Below are positions 48,179 through 60,062 of a stretch of 64,000 nucleotides of DNA, piece by piece. The notes below the pieces were generated by a model. It saw only the letters and a program-made list of their open reading frames with translations, was not told the origin of the DNA and did not search any database. Source of the DNA: Hirundichthys speculiger (Eukaryota > Chordata > Actinopteri > Beloniformes > Exocoetidae); contig JAGFBZ010000900.1 in NCBI GenBank assembly GCA_018398805.1, positions 1 to 64,000 of the forward strand, in the 5' to 3' direction. Both the position numbers and the translations under genes were made by a program. Numbering within the stretch: position 1 is the stretch's first letter; every line of letters begins with the position of its first letter.

Positions 48179-48785
48179 ATCTCCGCTAAGGAGGTTATGT
48201 TTTTGCTGGCGTTTATCTCTTTGTTTGTTTGTTTGTCTGTGTTTAAGATAACTCAAAAAGTTATGGATAGATTTTGATGACATTTTCAGGAGTTGTCAGA
48301 AATCTGAAAAAGAAGAATTAATTTCATTTTGGGTCTGATCTGGAAGAAATCCTGGATTCTGGATCACTTTCAAATTTTCGATAACATTGTGGTAAATGGG
48401 GCCAAAAATTTTGTTTCTCGATATCTCTGTTAATTTTTGCCCAAAACTCATTAAATTTGACTCAGGGATTGACAATGGAAACCACTATCAAAAAGGCTGA
48501 TCCGGATCTGATCCAGAAGGCGGATTTTATCGCAATCTCTATAAAAACATTGAGGTTGTTTCATTTCAATACATTGACTTTGGAAACAAATATTGCATTA
48601 GATCTTTATAGCATTATTATTTATTTTTGTATGCATCACAAAATAAAGAAAGATTTGGTACATTTTTTTGCAGTCCCATATTGTCAGTGCTATATGTACA
48701 ACTAATATTTATGGTGTAAATCGCTATATGGGGGAATTGTTGCGCTTACCGGAGGTCTGCGCTCTCCTAGTGCTTTTCTAGCTTT
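48179..48785 (+). repeat. Widely dispersed repeat ('ctccgccaaggaggtt' family)
   Basis: It starts CTCCGCTAAGGAGGTTATGT, has TTTGTTTGTTTGTCTGTG and CAAAAAGTTATGGATAGATT, and ends GGAGGTCTGCGCTCTCCTAG then TGCTTTTCTAG. This order is familiar from a repeat found in many fish and other animals. Its class is not clear to me (probably a non-autonomous DNA transposon). The 82-residue ORF inside has no domain. Confidence 0.65.
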
Positions 48786-49130
48786 TTAAAGATCCCTACT
48801 CCTGGACCAAGACAACTTCAGCGCACATATATCTGGAAACTATGGCGTGTCAGAGCTATCATGTATCTGGTTTCAACAGACAAGGATACTCAGGGGTGTG
48901 AGACCTCTCCTTTTTTGCTGTTATAAAGGAGAGAAATCCAGGATACAAGTGTGCTCTCTCTTCATGTCTCTGTGTTGTTAAGAGAGTGTACCAACTTGGC
49001 CGAAAATATTCTGCATGGCATAATAAAGCTTGTAATAATCCTTGTTTTAGGTCTCTTCTTGACACCAGATAAAAGAACCTAAATATCTTTTCAGAATACA
49101 AAGTGCAAGGAAGCAAATGTAGAACAGGGG

Positions 49131-49260
49131 GCGTTTCAGAAAGCAGGTTATATCGAAACTCTGAATTTGTTGAATCGAACTCAGGAAAACTGTGTTTTCT
49201 GATTCACAAAACAAGGTCTTAGTTGAGCCGGTTTCAGAAACCGAGGTAACTCACACTGGA
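49131..49260 (+). mobile_element. Fragment of a fish MITE ('gcgtttcagaaagcaggtt' type)
   Basis: GGCGTTTCAGAAAGCAGGTT, then CTCAGGAAAACTGTGTTTTC and GGTTTCAGAAACCGAGGTAA. Such phrases mark a common Harbinger- or ISL2EU-like non-autonomous element. No second terminus was found. Confidence 0.45.
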
Positions 49261-49914
49261 GCCTGTTACCAAGATAATACACAGCAACCATAATAAGACA
49301 GCTCCTTTCAGCAGGGAAGTGCATCATGCCTCATTGCAGACATTATTCAAGATTGCTTTGAGGAACATCACTGCTTACTTGTCCTCCAAGTTCCCAGGTG
49401 CCAATCCAACTGTGCACCTGAGAGATACCCTGGAAGTACCAAGTTTCATGCACAAGGCAACTCCTTACAACCTTCATGCCTTCTGTAAACATCTTGTTAG
49501 CTGATACCTGACACCATAAAGCCAGGAATATCCTTGCCCATTATAACGCGTACGTGAATGCATCACAGCTGCCACGTAAGGTCCTGCATTGGTTTGGCAC
49601 GTCAGTCGTTCCACGTACTCGAGAAAATGCAGGCACGTACATGAAATGCAACTTTCACTTGACCGCTGGAGGCACTGGTGTAGTTCGCTGCACCAGTTGA
49701 CTGCAAGTGAGCTGTCACAAAGCTCTTCTGTAGTTACAGCCTTTACATACAACTGCTCGCTGCGTGTGGTGTTGGCAGCTTAACGCTGCAAGTCGCCAAA
49801 CGTCATGCATGGGAGGACGTACAAGAAATACTGTCAGTGTTTCCTTGTCAAGTTCCCACATCAGCAAAACAAGACAAACTCCTTATCCTAACAATGTTGA
49901 TTTTATGCTAACAT

Positions 49915-50132
49915 GGCAACTCCAGTCGTCAAGGGCCGGCGTCCTGCATGTCCTAGATGTTTCATTGCTTCAGCGCACCTGATTCAAATAAATGGGTCGT
50001 TAACAAACTTGTGCAGATCTTGATGACAGGCTGATGGTGATCCATCTGTTTGAATCAAGTGTGTTGTGGCACAGAAACATCTAAGACATGCAGGATAGCG
50101 GCCCATCGAGGACTGGAGTTGAAGATCCCTGG
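49915..50132. mobile_element. Fold-back hAT-type MITE
   Basis: CAACTCCAGTCGTCAAGGGC then CGGCGTCCTGCATG at the left faces CATGCAGGATAGCGGCCCAT then CGAGGACTGGAGTTG at the right. The outer CCAGGGATCTT part is kept only at the right end. GCTAACAT (49907-49914) and TCTAACAT (50133-50140) flank it, differing at one base. Half copies occur near 33712 and 58755. Confidence 0.75.
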
Positions 50133-50306
50133 TCTAACATAATATTTCCAATGATGCCGGTGTTGCTTGTTTCTGCCTGTGACCGCTACAAAAACAAAAG
50201 AGTAACTTCCTGTGGTTCATTCTTGCCCCTAAGGAAAGTATAGCATCAACTGCTCGTGAAGCACGGAAGTAAGAAACATTCACAATGTAGCGGGTTGTGT
50301 ATGTAA

Positions 50307-51441
50307 TAGGGATGTAACAGTTTTCGGTATCACGGTAAAGCGCAGTAAAATTTTACACGATAACGATTGCCGTTTATGTTTGACTTCATCTCATTATCGC
50401 GGTCGATTACCAGGATATGTAATATCAGCCTCATTCAAGTCTGTGAGCGACTCACAACTGTGTCTCGCGTGAATATGTAGCTTGTAACATCGGCATCGTA
50501 ACGTTAGCATGGCGGAAAGCGGTGATAGCACACAGGACATTTATCAACCCACTAAAATGGATGAAATCCGAGGTCTGGGCATATATTGTTTTTGTTTTTT
50601 AAAGAATGCAGAGGGACAACTGGTGGAGGACAATGATTCTGTCGGCAGAGCACTTGTTTACATTTTATTGTAATTTGTACAAGCAACTTGAAAGGAGCTA
50701 AGGCTAATGCTTCAAGCTACTGAGATGTTTGACCAAGAGTAACCTGGTTGACGTGCTTCGCTAACTCACATTTCATAAACGTTACTGTTGCGTGTCGATC
50801 GAAAAAGGACTGGGATGATGTCCTGATGCAGTTAAAATATTAATTTATTCCATTAACCATCCGACAACCATAACGCTGGCAGTTAGCGCCACAGCGGTCA
50901 AAAACCTTTTGTCCTTCCGGGTCAAACACCTAACCAATGACAGGCAGCTACCTTTATACCTGACCCTCAGGTAACAACACAGCGACACCCACAGACACAC
51001 AGAGTGAACTACAATTCATAACAACATATTTGGCTCCTATACAACTGTTTCTTTATTTGCACATTTATACTTATTTAAGGTTTATTTCATTTGAACTTGC
51101 ACTATAATTTTTGTTCCTGATAATTGTTTGCATATTTTGACCTACTATGGCTGTTATAGTGTTTATTTAAATTTGCAGCAGACATATAAGCTTTGTTCCT
51201 GTTACTTATTTTGTTCATTTAAAATAAAACCTCTTTCTGTGCCAGTTGTTTCTCTGTTTAATGTGAAAGTTTCATTCTGACAAGATTTTGGCTTCTGATG
51301 TTTCAATATGACAAGATCACAAGATTTTGTGAAATGCATGTTTTTTTTAGACATTTGTACAGCAATTAAGAATATCGCGATAATATCGTAAACCTGTGAT
51401 AATTTGGTCACTATAAAATTTTCCATATCGTTACATCCCTA
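50307..51441 (+). mobile_element. hAT (ZBED1-like) element, 1,135 bp, exact 8-bp target duplication
   Basis: The left end is TAGGGATGTAACAGTTTTC and the right end complements to TAGGGATGTAACGATATGG. GTATGTAA is duplicated at 50299-50306 and 51442-51449. It is the uninterrupted copy of the family at 29896-32619, in the opposite orientation. It shares AACATCTCAGTAGCTTGAAG-type sequence, the CCTGACCCTCAGGTAACAAC block and the exon at its 5' side. Only the first exon remains, so it is non-autonomous. Confidence 0.93.
50509..50673 (+). pseudogene. hAT transposase first exon remnant (ZBED1-like)
   Basis: ATG at 50509 opens a 54-codon frame: MAESGDSTQDIYQPTKMDEI, a degraded stretch, then KNAEGQLVEDNDSVGRALVY and a stop. 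K-N-A-x-G-Q-L-x-E-D is the start of ZBED1-type BED fingers, but the following C-x2-C ligands are gone (V-G-R-A). In the sister copy at 32417 the K-S-E-V-W part is better preserved. The two copies thus decayed independently. Confidence 0.55.
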
Positions 51442-51449
51442 GTATGTAA

Positions 51450-52886
51450 CGTGAACGCTTGCTCAAACTGCAAGTACATATATCCCAGGTCTAGAGGTTT
51501 TGTAGTCTGGCATCAGGCATGCAAACATAATATTAGACCACTAGTTTTAATGCTGTTTGTGATATATCTTCACTCCACTTACTGTACATATATGTGCCTG
51601 ACATGGCAGTGGGTCCTTATAGATGGGAGGGAACAAGGGTTGGGAGCAGAGATGGGGAAGTTGAGTATTTGTATTCTCAGGAAATGAAAAATGAAAATGA
51701 AACAGAAAAAAAGAAAGGAATGTGAGGAGGCCTTGTCAAAACAGGCAGCTGCCATTTCTGACAAGAAATTAATAATGTATTCTAGCAAATTTGATATGTT
51801 ACTCTGGGTGGGAGGCTTGGACGAGAGCGGCTGTTGGCTGGGGAGAGGGAGGAATGCTGATCAGCTCAACAAAAGAACACAGATACACACAAACACTTGT
51901 GAGTGCATGCATAGAAATTTACTTATTATAGACCAATCCAAATGCATTAAAATCCAGTAACTTATATTTCATCCCTGTGAACTAATCACTCTGCATCAAT
52001 TGACTATGATAGCTAATATATTTTGTGAGCAATTAAAATGACTGTCGCATACTGATTTTCCAGATTCAGCAAGTCTTGAATAGGGATGGGTTTCAGGAAA
52101 CAAGTAGAAAGTGATCGAGAAACATGTGAAAACACTTTCCTTTATTAAACAGCAAAATGATACCTGTGGAACAGAACTGTATCTCACATTTGCATTACAA
52201 TACAATCATGTGAAAAGAAAAGAATACGTGCACATCATGAATGTTAACCATCCTTGTGCAAACCAAGTTACGAACTCAATAGCAGTTGGGTTAACTGCGC
52301 CTTCATTAACTTTAAAATGTATCTTGCAGCCATCAGCTGCATGCAGATGACAATAAATTACAGACAAATCTGTCATAACATGGCTTGGATATGTGGGATT
52401 GTGCATGAGCGGAAACAGCACAAGGCTGAAGGCGTATAGTTATTACCAAGATCATGGTGGGATATTACTTTACCGAGCGAGTGAGGCTGGCTCATTTGCT
52501 TTACTAACATCCTAACTTCTTTTTCATTTTCCAAAGGCATTCTCTTGTCACTCTAATGCCGTTTATGTGCAAGCATGTGTAGTTGTGCGTTATTTAAGGC
52601 CTCCATCTTCAAATCAGTTTCATGGGTGGCTTCTTCACAGCGCCATATCTCTGGAGTTGCTACATCATCCTCGTCACTGTGCTGTTGCACGGACACACAA
52701 CTGTGCACACAATACAACGGTGCACCTTAAGGAAATGTTGCAGGCTCTTACGTGATCACCCATCCTGCTAGAATCCAGGATCAGGTTCATCATGTTGACA
52801 TCTTGCCTGTGCTGTAGTTCCCTTCAAGAGCAGCGCTTGATTTAAACACTTAATAAGTAAGTTTCATTTTCTTATCTTTTTCTTTT

Positions 52887-52949
<63 letters not shown>

Positions 52950-53558
52950 CGCCTGTTTCTGTTTGATGAGATCCATCCCTCAGCTGTAGCGTAACTGCAT
53001 ATAAATATTTATCAAAACAATTTATGTACCATTTTCTCATTTTGAAAGCAACACAAATTCCAGAAAGGAAGATAATTAGGTTGCATAACTTTTTTAGTGT
53101 CAAACAGAGCCATGAATACCTCATGGAGGTAGACCTTAAAGTTCTGGAAAACAAGATCATGAACACACACAAGAACAGAAACCTATTAAATACTTAACAA
53201 ATAATATAAGCAGTAAGTTGCAAGTAAGAGTAACAGGCCAGAAAAAGGACACTAATAATGTCAGAAATATACATTGGAGAGAGAGGATACTTTCAGAACA
53301 GATGAAATATGGATTTCAGTCTGGGTTGATTTCAAGGAATGAAATATGAAGAAATATGAGATACTTTCATGAAAAGAGTGATCAACTGGGATACAAGATG
53401 GAACAAAAGAGCCGTTTTGTAGACATGACCACTTTCAGTTAAAGAAAATGTAAGCAGTCTGCTCTGCCACTATCTCAGACCCTCCTGGGTTAAGTTGTTT
53501 GAGTTGAAAAATGACAGTTCTCCTTTCAGCCAGCAGGGGGGTTTTATTGTCTGCTTAT
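51450..53558. other. No gene seen
   Basis: Short ORFs without domains, one CT microsatellite, and stretches (52480-52830) with no recognised repeats. Confidence 0.45.
52890..52946. repeat. (TC)n microsatellite
   Basis: About 28 TC units follow a TTTTTC-rich lead. The Arg-Glu repeat ORF on the minus strand is an artefact. Confidence 0.95.
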
Positions 53559-53922
53559 AGTGACACAAATGTTAGCACAGCACCCTTTTCATCCAGTCTC
53601 ACACACCTTTCCCCGGCAGCCTTTCTGCCAGACTGTGTGTAACTCCACAAAATCATTAACAGTAATACAATAAATGGTAATTATAAATGTCCTCAAAATT
53701 ATTCCCTCCCTCAAAATCTTACTAGGCAACATTTTTGATATTTTGCATGCATAAGAAAAACAAACATGAATGCCAACAGAGTGTATAAGATATATCAAAA
53801 ACACATGTGGCACAAATACAGTAAAATAAAGGATGCACAACTGAAAACGGGAGCTCACATACCTGTATAGAGTGACAAAAATGTTAGCACAGCACTCTTT
53901 TCTTCCAGTCTCACACACCTTT
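53559..53922. repeat. Pair of 52-bp direct repeats, 312 bp apart
   Basis: 53559-53610 and 53871-53922 share AATGTTAGCACAGCAC and CCAGTCTCACACACCTTT, with about three mismatches in 52 bp. The 260 bp between them has no domain or inverted repeat. It could be a segmental duplication or very short terminal repeats of a retroelement. Confidence 0.8.
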
Positions 53923-54559
53923 AGTGGAGGGGAGAAATAGCAACTACATGAGAAACTAACAGTAGCATTAACTAAGTTTAACTAAGAGAACCGTGCAAAT
54001 AAAACATCTGCAACTGTACACATACCAGCATCCACATTCACTCACTTAATAGGAACACCGTAGTATAAGAAAAACATACATTTATTCAAAGTCCTTCTCC
54101 AGCACATCCCAAAGATTCTCAATGGGGTTCAGGTCTGGACTCTGTGGTGACCAATCCATGTGTGAAAACGCTCCCTGAACCAGTTTTTCACAATTTGAGC
54201 CAGATTGTCATCTTGGAATATGCCCGTGCCATCAGGGAAGAAAAAAATCCATTGATGGAATAACCTGGTCATTCAGTATATTCAGGTAGTCAGCTGACCT
54301 CATTCTTTGAGCTCATACTGTTGCTGAACCTGGACCTGACCAACTGCAGCAACCCCAGATCAGAACACTGCCCCCACAGGCTGGTACAGTAGGCGCTAGG
54401 CATGATAGGGAGCATCACTTCATCTGCCTCTCTTCTGTTGAGTAAGCCAGAGAGCAGTTGGAATCACCTTGGCTCTATTGGAAAAATATTCTCTTAAGGC
54501 TGAACTAATCAGAGGAGAAATGTGATTACTATGATTACTACGGTTAGCCTCACTGATTA

Positions 54560-56744
54560 AGCAAAGCAAAGCAAGTTTATTTGTATAGCACATTTCATGT
54601 ACAAGACAATTCAAGGTGCTTTACATAAAACATTTGAAGCATTACAGAAAACAGGGGAAAAAAGAAGATAAAATAATAAAAACATTAAAAACATATAAAG
54701 AAAGACAAAAAACAATAAAATGAATCATAATGAGGGGATATAAAATACCTTAATAAATGAAAGTGATTAAAAGAATCTAGACAAAGTAAAAGATACCGTG
54801 CAGATTTCATGGATAGGCAAATGAAAAGAAAAATGTTTTCAACCTGGATTTAAAAGTTTCTACAGTTGATGAAATTTTAATCTCCACTGGAAATATTGTT
54901 CCACTTGTTTGCAGCATAACAGCTAAATGCTGCTCCTCCATGTTTAGTCCTGGACTCTGGTCTGGACTAGTTGACCCAAGTCCTTGGATCTAAGATCCCT
55001 TCTTGTTTATACTCTCTGAACATATCACATATTCTGAGATTTGTAGACGATCAGTAGGATTTTGTAATCTACTCTCTGACTAACTGGAAGACAGTGTAAA
55101 GATTTTAAAACTGATGTAATGTGTTCAGATCTTTTAGTTACTCTAGCAGCAGCGTTCTGGATGAGCTGAAGCTGTTTAATGCTCTTTTTGGGAAGTCCAG
55201 TGAAAAGACCATTACAGTAATCCAGTCTACTGGAGATGAACGCATGGATGAGTATTCTCCTGATCTTTCTGGGAGATAAAACTTTTAATTCTGCTGATGT
55301 TTCTGAGCTGGTTAAAAGCTGCCTTAGTGACAGCTTTGAATGTGGCTGCTGAAAGTAAGATCCGAGTCTATCAATGCTTCAAGGTTACAGACTTGGTCAG
55401 TGGTTTTCAGAGCAGAGTCTACAAATATTTAGCCAATGCTGACCCTCTTCTCTTTGTTACCAAACAGAATAATCTCAGTTTTGTCCTCATTAAGTTGTAG
55501 AAAATTATTCCTCATCCAGATGTCTATCCGATCCAGACACTGACACAGTAAGTCTATTGGGCCGCAGTCATCTGATGTCAGAGACACATAAGGTTGTGTG
55601 TCATCTGCATAACTGTGATAATTGATATTAAAGTTATGAATTATTTGACCCAAAGGAAGCATGTATAAGTTGAATAGAAGAGGCCCAAGAACTGACCCCT
55701 GGGGGACTCCACAAGTCATGGCCACTCTCTCAGATTCATAGCTGCCAATCGTAACAAAATAACTCCGGCCTTCTAAATAGGACCTGAACCAGTTAAGGAC
55801 CGCTCCAGAAAGTCCAACCCAGTTTTCCAGCCTGTGCAACAGGATTCTGTGATCTACAGTATCAAACGCAGCACTAAGATCCAACAGAACCAGGACTGAT
55901 AAAAGCCCAGAATCAGTATTCAACCTAATGTTATTTAACACTTTGACCAGAACAGTTTCAGTGCTGTGATGCCGTCGAAAGCCTGATTGAAATTTGTCCA
56001 GATTTCCACTTTCATTGAGAAAGTCGTTAAGCTGGTTAAATACAACTTTCTCAATGATCTTGGAATATGAAAGAGAGATTAGATTCAGGTCTATAGTTGT
56101 TCATAATGGAGGCGTCTAGAGTTCTATTTTTTAGGAGTGGCTTAATGACAGCTGTCTATGGAGATTTGGGGGAAAATACCCGAAAAATACCCTGTTGACA
56201 ATCTGTAGAACATCACTTTCTACTGAGGTCAAAACTGTTTTTAAAAAGTCAGATGGTATTATGTCCAGAGAGCAAGTTGTTGATTTTAGATGACAAACTA
56301 CCTTCATTTAGGATTTTTAAATCAACCAAATCAAATTGTGACATAACATCAAAATTATTTCTAGGTTTTAGACACAGATTGCTTATCTTGTTTGCCTGTG
56401 TGGCATTCATGTTTTGTCTAATTGTTTTGATTTTTTTAGTGAAAATTTGGCAAATTGGTTGCATTTCTCAGTGGAGAGGAGCTCCGGGTTTATCTGCATG
56501 GGAAGATTTATACATTTTTCAACGTAGCAAACAGAGTGCGAGAATTGTTGACAGACATTCTTATTAATCATCTCAGATAAATGTCGCTGTCTGGCCTTGC
56601 TCAGCTTGTTGTTATAGTTACAACTCATAGTGAATCTGATTTTTTGTTTTCCCTCACTTTCGTTCAGCTTTTCGAGACCCTCTTCAGGTTTGAGACCATA
56701 GTGGTGTTTCTACATGGTGTTTTTTGTTAGTTCAAGGTGCTCTT
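54560..56744 (-). mobile_element. L2-clade LINE inserted in the Tc1
   Basis: The 3' end (54560-54640) reads on the minus strand TGCTATACAAATAAACTTGC followed by TTTGC repeats, preceded by AAAGCACCTTGAATTGTC. The reverse transcriptase lies at 55429-56091. The 5' end is truncated at 56744, so the copy is about 2.2 kb of a longer element. Its borders are fixed by comparison with the unbroken Tc1 copy at 19.8 kb. Confidence 0.85.
55429..56091 (-). pseudogene. L2 reverse transcriptase, partial
   Basis: An open frame of about 220 codons runs through most of the reverse transcriptase domain. It shows SKIIEKVVFNQLNDFLNESG, FQSGFRRHHSTETVLVKVLN, then LLDLSAAFDTVDHRILLHRL with the first catalytic aspartate. 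GVPQGSVLGPLLFNLYMLPL and HSYADDTQ, with the catalytic YADD, follow, and NNFLQLNEDKTEIILFG closes it. These motifs are those of the L2 clade of LINEs. The frame breaks upstream, where NYRPESNL lies in a shifted frame, and stops after KRVSIG, so the C-terminal part is lost. The enzyme would copy LINE RNA into the genome. Here the core motifs are intact but the protein is fragmentary. Confidence 0.85.
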
Positions 56745-57297
56745 GTGGTTTTCTTAAGGCCACACAGCTGTTCAGTCCCAATCCCTTGAGTTCCTTTCAC
56801 ATTGTGCGTGTAGAAATGCTCTTACTTCACTATAAAACAGCCCTGAGTTCTACTGTTGGTTTTTCTTCCATTTGATCTTCACCAAGGTCCTCAATGATCA
56901 CGATCATTGAGGATTTTTTTCCGGCCACATTTCCTCCTCAAAGATGATGGGTCCCTTCTATCCTTCCAGTTTTTAATAATGCGTTGGACAGTTCTTAACC
57001 CAATTTTGGTTGTTTCTGCAATCTCCTTAGATATTTTCTCTCCTTGATGCAGCCAATGATTTGACCCTTCTCAAACAGACCAACATCTTTTCCACGACCA
57101 CGGGATGTGCCTTTCAACATGGTTGTTTAGGAAATGAGGAGCAACTCATTGCACCAGTTGGGGTTAAATAACTTGTTTCCAGCTGAAAGATAATCACCCA
57201 TGCAGTAATTATCCAGTAGGAGTTGGTTGTAACCGATCCAGTTTGTAACCGATAAAATCGGTTGTAAAAGCATCAACCATTTTACCTTCATACAACA

Positions 57298-57510
57298 ATG
57301 GTGTACTACTGCGATGCTGCAGAGTGTAAATTACATAGATTCAAAGCAAAGAAGCCACACATCTATCTCTTTTTGGCTGACATGACATGGGTAAAGTGGC
57401 TGAAAGAGAAGATGGAAGGCATGGTGAGAGGAAAGACAAAATGGGGAAGAATGTTGACTTGTTGAACATCACAAGGGTTCCAGGCTAAGTTCCTGTCATT
57501 TCCACAAAGA
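57298..57510 (+). pseudogene. THAP-like domain remnant
   Basis: ATG at 57298 opens MVYYCDAAECKLHRFKAKKP then LADMTWVKWLKEKMEG, with a stop after 54 codons. The start M-V-x-x-C-x4-C and the later W-x-K-W-L resemble a THAP zinc finger. A shifted frame further on gives C-H-F-H, which could be the C-x2-H pair. THAP fingers occur in P-element- and Kolobok-type transposases and host genes. It lies 75 bp beyond the truncated Tc1. The call is tentative. Confidence 0.3.
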
Positions 57511-58954
57511 AAAGATCAGCGGGGAGATCAGCTCCCTCCCCCCGTCATGCTCGGTGGTACTCGGGTAGCATGTATTAAGTGATTAGGAATGTACTTCATT
57601 TAAAGCAGCACAAAGCACTTTTTTTTTTAGGAGTTAGTTATCCATCCTTGCTAAAGACAGGAACCAGCGGAAAGTAACCAATTCCCATCCAGTTGACTGT
57701 TGTGACAACTGCATATTCCTTTTATGGTACCTTTATGTCACACATCAACAACTATGAAACCAGCACACGGTGCTACAGTGGACACCGGTGCAGATTAAGA
57801 GACTCAAGAAAGCAATTAGGGGGAAGAAAATGTGAGAGTGATGAAGTAACTGACCAAACAAGATTAATCCTAAACAGAATCGTAAAAGTGACTGTGCATA
57901 CTGGAAGGCCTTTCTGTCTGTTTGTGCTGCTTTAAAATACCGTTTTGCTGATTTCCCAGACATTTACCCAAACTCAACAGAATAGGAACAGGGAAGGGGG
58001 AAAAAACATCAAAATATAGGCTTCAGACATGCTTGGAGAAAAGTAAGTTAGCATTTAACTAAAGCCAGGGGGCGTAAGTTGAGACACAGTTTTCTTAAAT
58101 TTAGCTTCCAACCTCTTATAATAACTTAACAGATTTATTTTTGTGTGTTTAAAAACTGAAACCATCTCACGACAAAGTGCAGTCATGTTGTCAAAACAAT
58201 GATGAAGAACTAACACTAGCTAACAGTAGCCTGTGTCAAGCTAAATGTCTGAATGTTGATGTCGAACTCACATTAAAACATTCTAGAACATGTGAGGAAA
58301 AGAAAAAAGTGAAATGGGCTGCAACTATTTGCGAAACCAGAGAAAAACTGGCATCATAAGTGACTCACCTGCTCCGGGAACAGTTTTCTCATGATCTGGC
58401 AGGGCAAGATGACAGTTTATGCCTTGTTTTTCTCTGTCATGTCATCTTGTAGACATCTACAATGTTTTGTTTTTTTGCTTTGTTTTTTTTTAGTGAATAC
58501 ATATAAAACATTGAAATAAGTTATTTCAGACATTAAGGTCACTGTGCTGCCTGTGCAGTGAAGCTTTCCGCAGCCATTTGCCTCTTTAGTCCCAGAGGCT
58601 CTTGCAAAGTAAAATGACCTTTAGGGCTATTTTTGTGGAGCTTTTCGAGGTTTTAAAGACCATTCGAAGGTTAAGAGCACAATCTCAAGATGTCTTCTCA
58701 GATCAGTTCTCATCACACATTCGTTCTCCTGCATTCTGGAACAAACGTGACCCGGTGTTCTGCATGTTTCCCTGCTTCAACACACCTGGCTCAAACGCAT
58801 GGATCACCATGACCCTGTCCTCAAGGTCTGTACAAATCTGTAAATGAACCATCAATTTCAGCAAGGTTTGTTGGGACAGAAAAAAGTAAAAACGTTGAAG
58901 TGAGCTGGTTTAGAACCACCATCTGAACCGACATAGTTTCAGATGGAGCAGGAA

Positions 58955-59058
58955 ATACGCGCAAACTCCACACAGAGGTACCAGTTGAGTTTGAACCAAA
59001 GAGATGCTTTGCTCTGAGGGTGCTCAGATAAACCATTTCCCCACTGTGCCACCTCATT
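58955..59058 (-). repeat. SINE-like repeat fragment, reverse orientation
   Basis: GCGCAAACTCCACACAGAGG, then TTGAGTTTGAACCAAAGAG and CCCCACTGTGCCACCTC, as in the repeat at 41930-42015 but more degenerate. Confidence 0.5.
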
Positions 59059-60019
59059 AGGCACAAGAAGATATTAGGTGAAATGCTTAATGCTTACAAC
59101 AATCTATAGTCAGACATTACAGTTGGAAAAGTATACAAAGCACACCTGAAAGTCTAACCAACTAAGTACTTCATCAAAATAAAAGCCTATTGGATGCAGA
59201 TACTGAAAATTTATGGGATAAGTTTCAGAGACTTCATATCAAAATCTGGAGGAGCTTTAGAGACATGGGCAAGCATGGTGAAAGCAAAACAGTATTTGTG
59301 GGAAATATTTTCTTTCAAGTGTATAATGTGTGATCCATGATGACTTGTTTGGTATATTTTGAGTATTAACAATAAGCAATGAAAATATTTTACATTCTTA
59401 TTCTTGCAAAAGTGTACTAATAACAGTGGAGTGCACTTTTGTGAGAGTTTTGTGTCATAGAAATCATTATACTGACCTAAAGTTATCTATTAATGTTATA
59501 AAATCTTTGGTGCAAAATGTCAGGAGAGCAGGGAGCAACCATACATTATAAGATTAAAAGTAAGTGAAGTTCCACAAGGGGCTGACAGAAAATTCTCTTT
59601 GAACGGTGTATCTGCTCCTGGGCACCATCATTTGGTCTTGTAGTCGTAACAAATAGTTTTTTAAAAAGGGTTTTAGTTAGTCTTAGTGATTAGGAGGAGG
59701 TTTCTACTCCTCCGGGTTTTAGTGTGAAGTTGCAAATCCTTCTCTCTGAAGAAGTCTGTCTTTGTTGGACTAAATGGCTAAAGTGTTTGCAGTGTGTTTA
59801 ATGGGTTTCTTATCACTCAGTTCCACTCTCAACCTTTGCTGATTCGTACAAACTTCCCTTGTTGGGAGGACAAGAGAAAATATGTTCTACAATTAAGAGA
59901 GGAGCAGAAGGAGCATTTATCCTTAGATATCTACGGATTCCCGTGGTGGATGTATGGCACACAAATGACAGGCCACATTGGAAACATCAACCCTGGCTGG
60001 TTGGCCTGGGTGGCCATAC

Positions 60020-60062
60020 CCTCTTTTTGCATCTCAGCTAATTCTTCCAACAAATCTGATCT
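60020..60062 (-). CDS. Weak candidate micro-exon, function unknown
   Basis: On the minus strand a pyrimidine-rich tract (60115-60070) ends in TTTTAAGTCTCAG, a good acceptor. It is followed by 43 bases reading RSDLLEELAEMQKE plus one base, and then the donor GTATGG. The peptide is helix-like and acidic. The frame also stays open past the donor to a stop 87 bases on, so it could be a final exon. The match is short and could be chance. Confidence 0.15.

Larger units (their letters stand above)
54081..57223 (-). mobile_element. Truncated Tc1 copy, split by an L2 LINE
   Basis: It is the same family as 19068-20328. Shared blocks include CAGGTCTGGACTCTGTGGTG, GACCTGACCAACTGCAGCAA and ACCAGTTGGGGTTAAATAAC. 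Both terminal inverted repeats are gone: the copy begins within the transposase C-terminal part and ends after CAGTAATTATCCAGTAGGAG. The L2 at 54560-56744 breaks it between TGATTA and GTGGTTTTC, which are contiguous in the 19-kb copy. In 54438-54549 the sequence does not match the other copy, so a replacement occurred there. The transposase is broken beyond function. Confidence 0.85.

Noticed and set aside
52864..53172. Arg/Glu-repeat ORF on the minus strand
   Set aside because: It is the translation of the (TC)n microsatellite.
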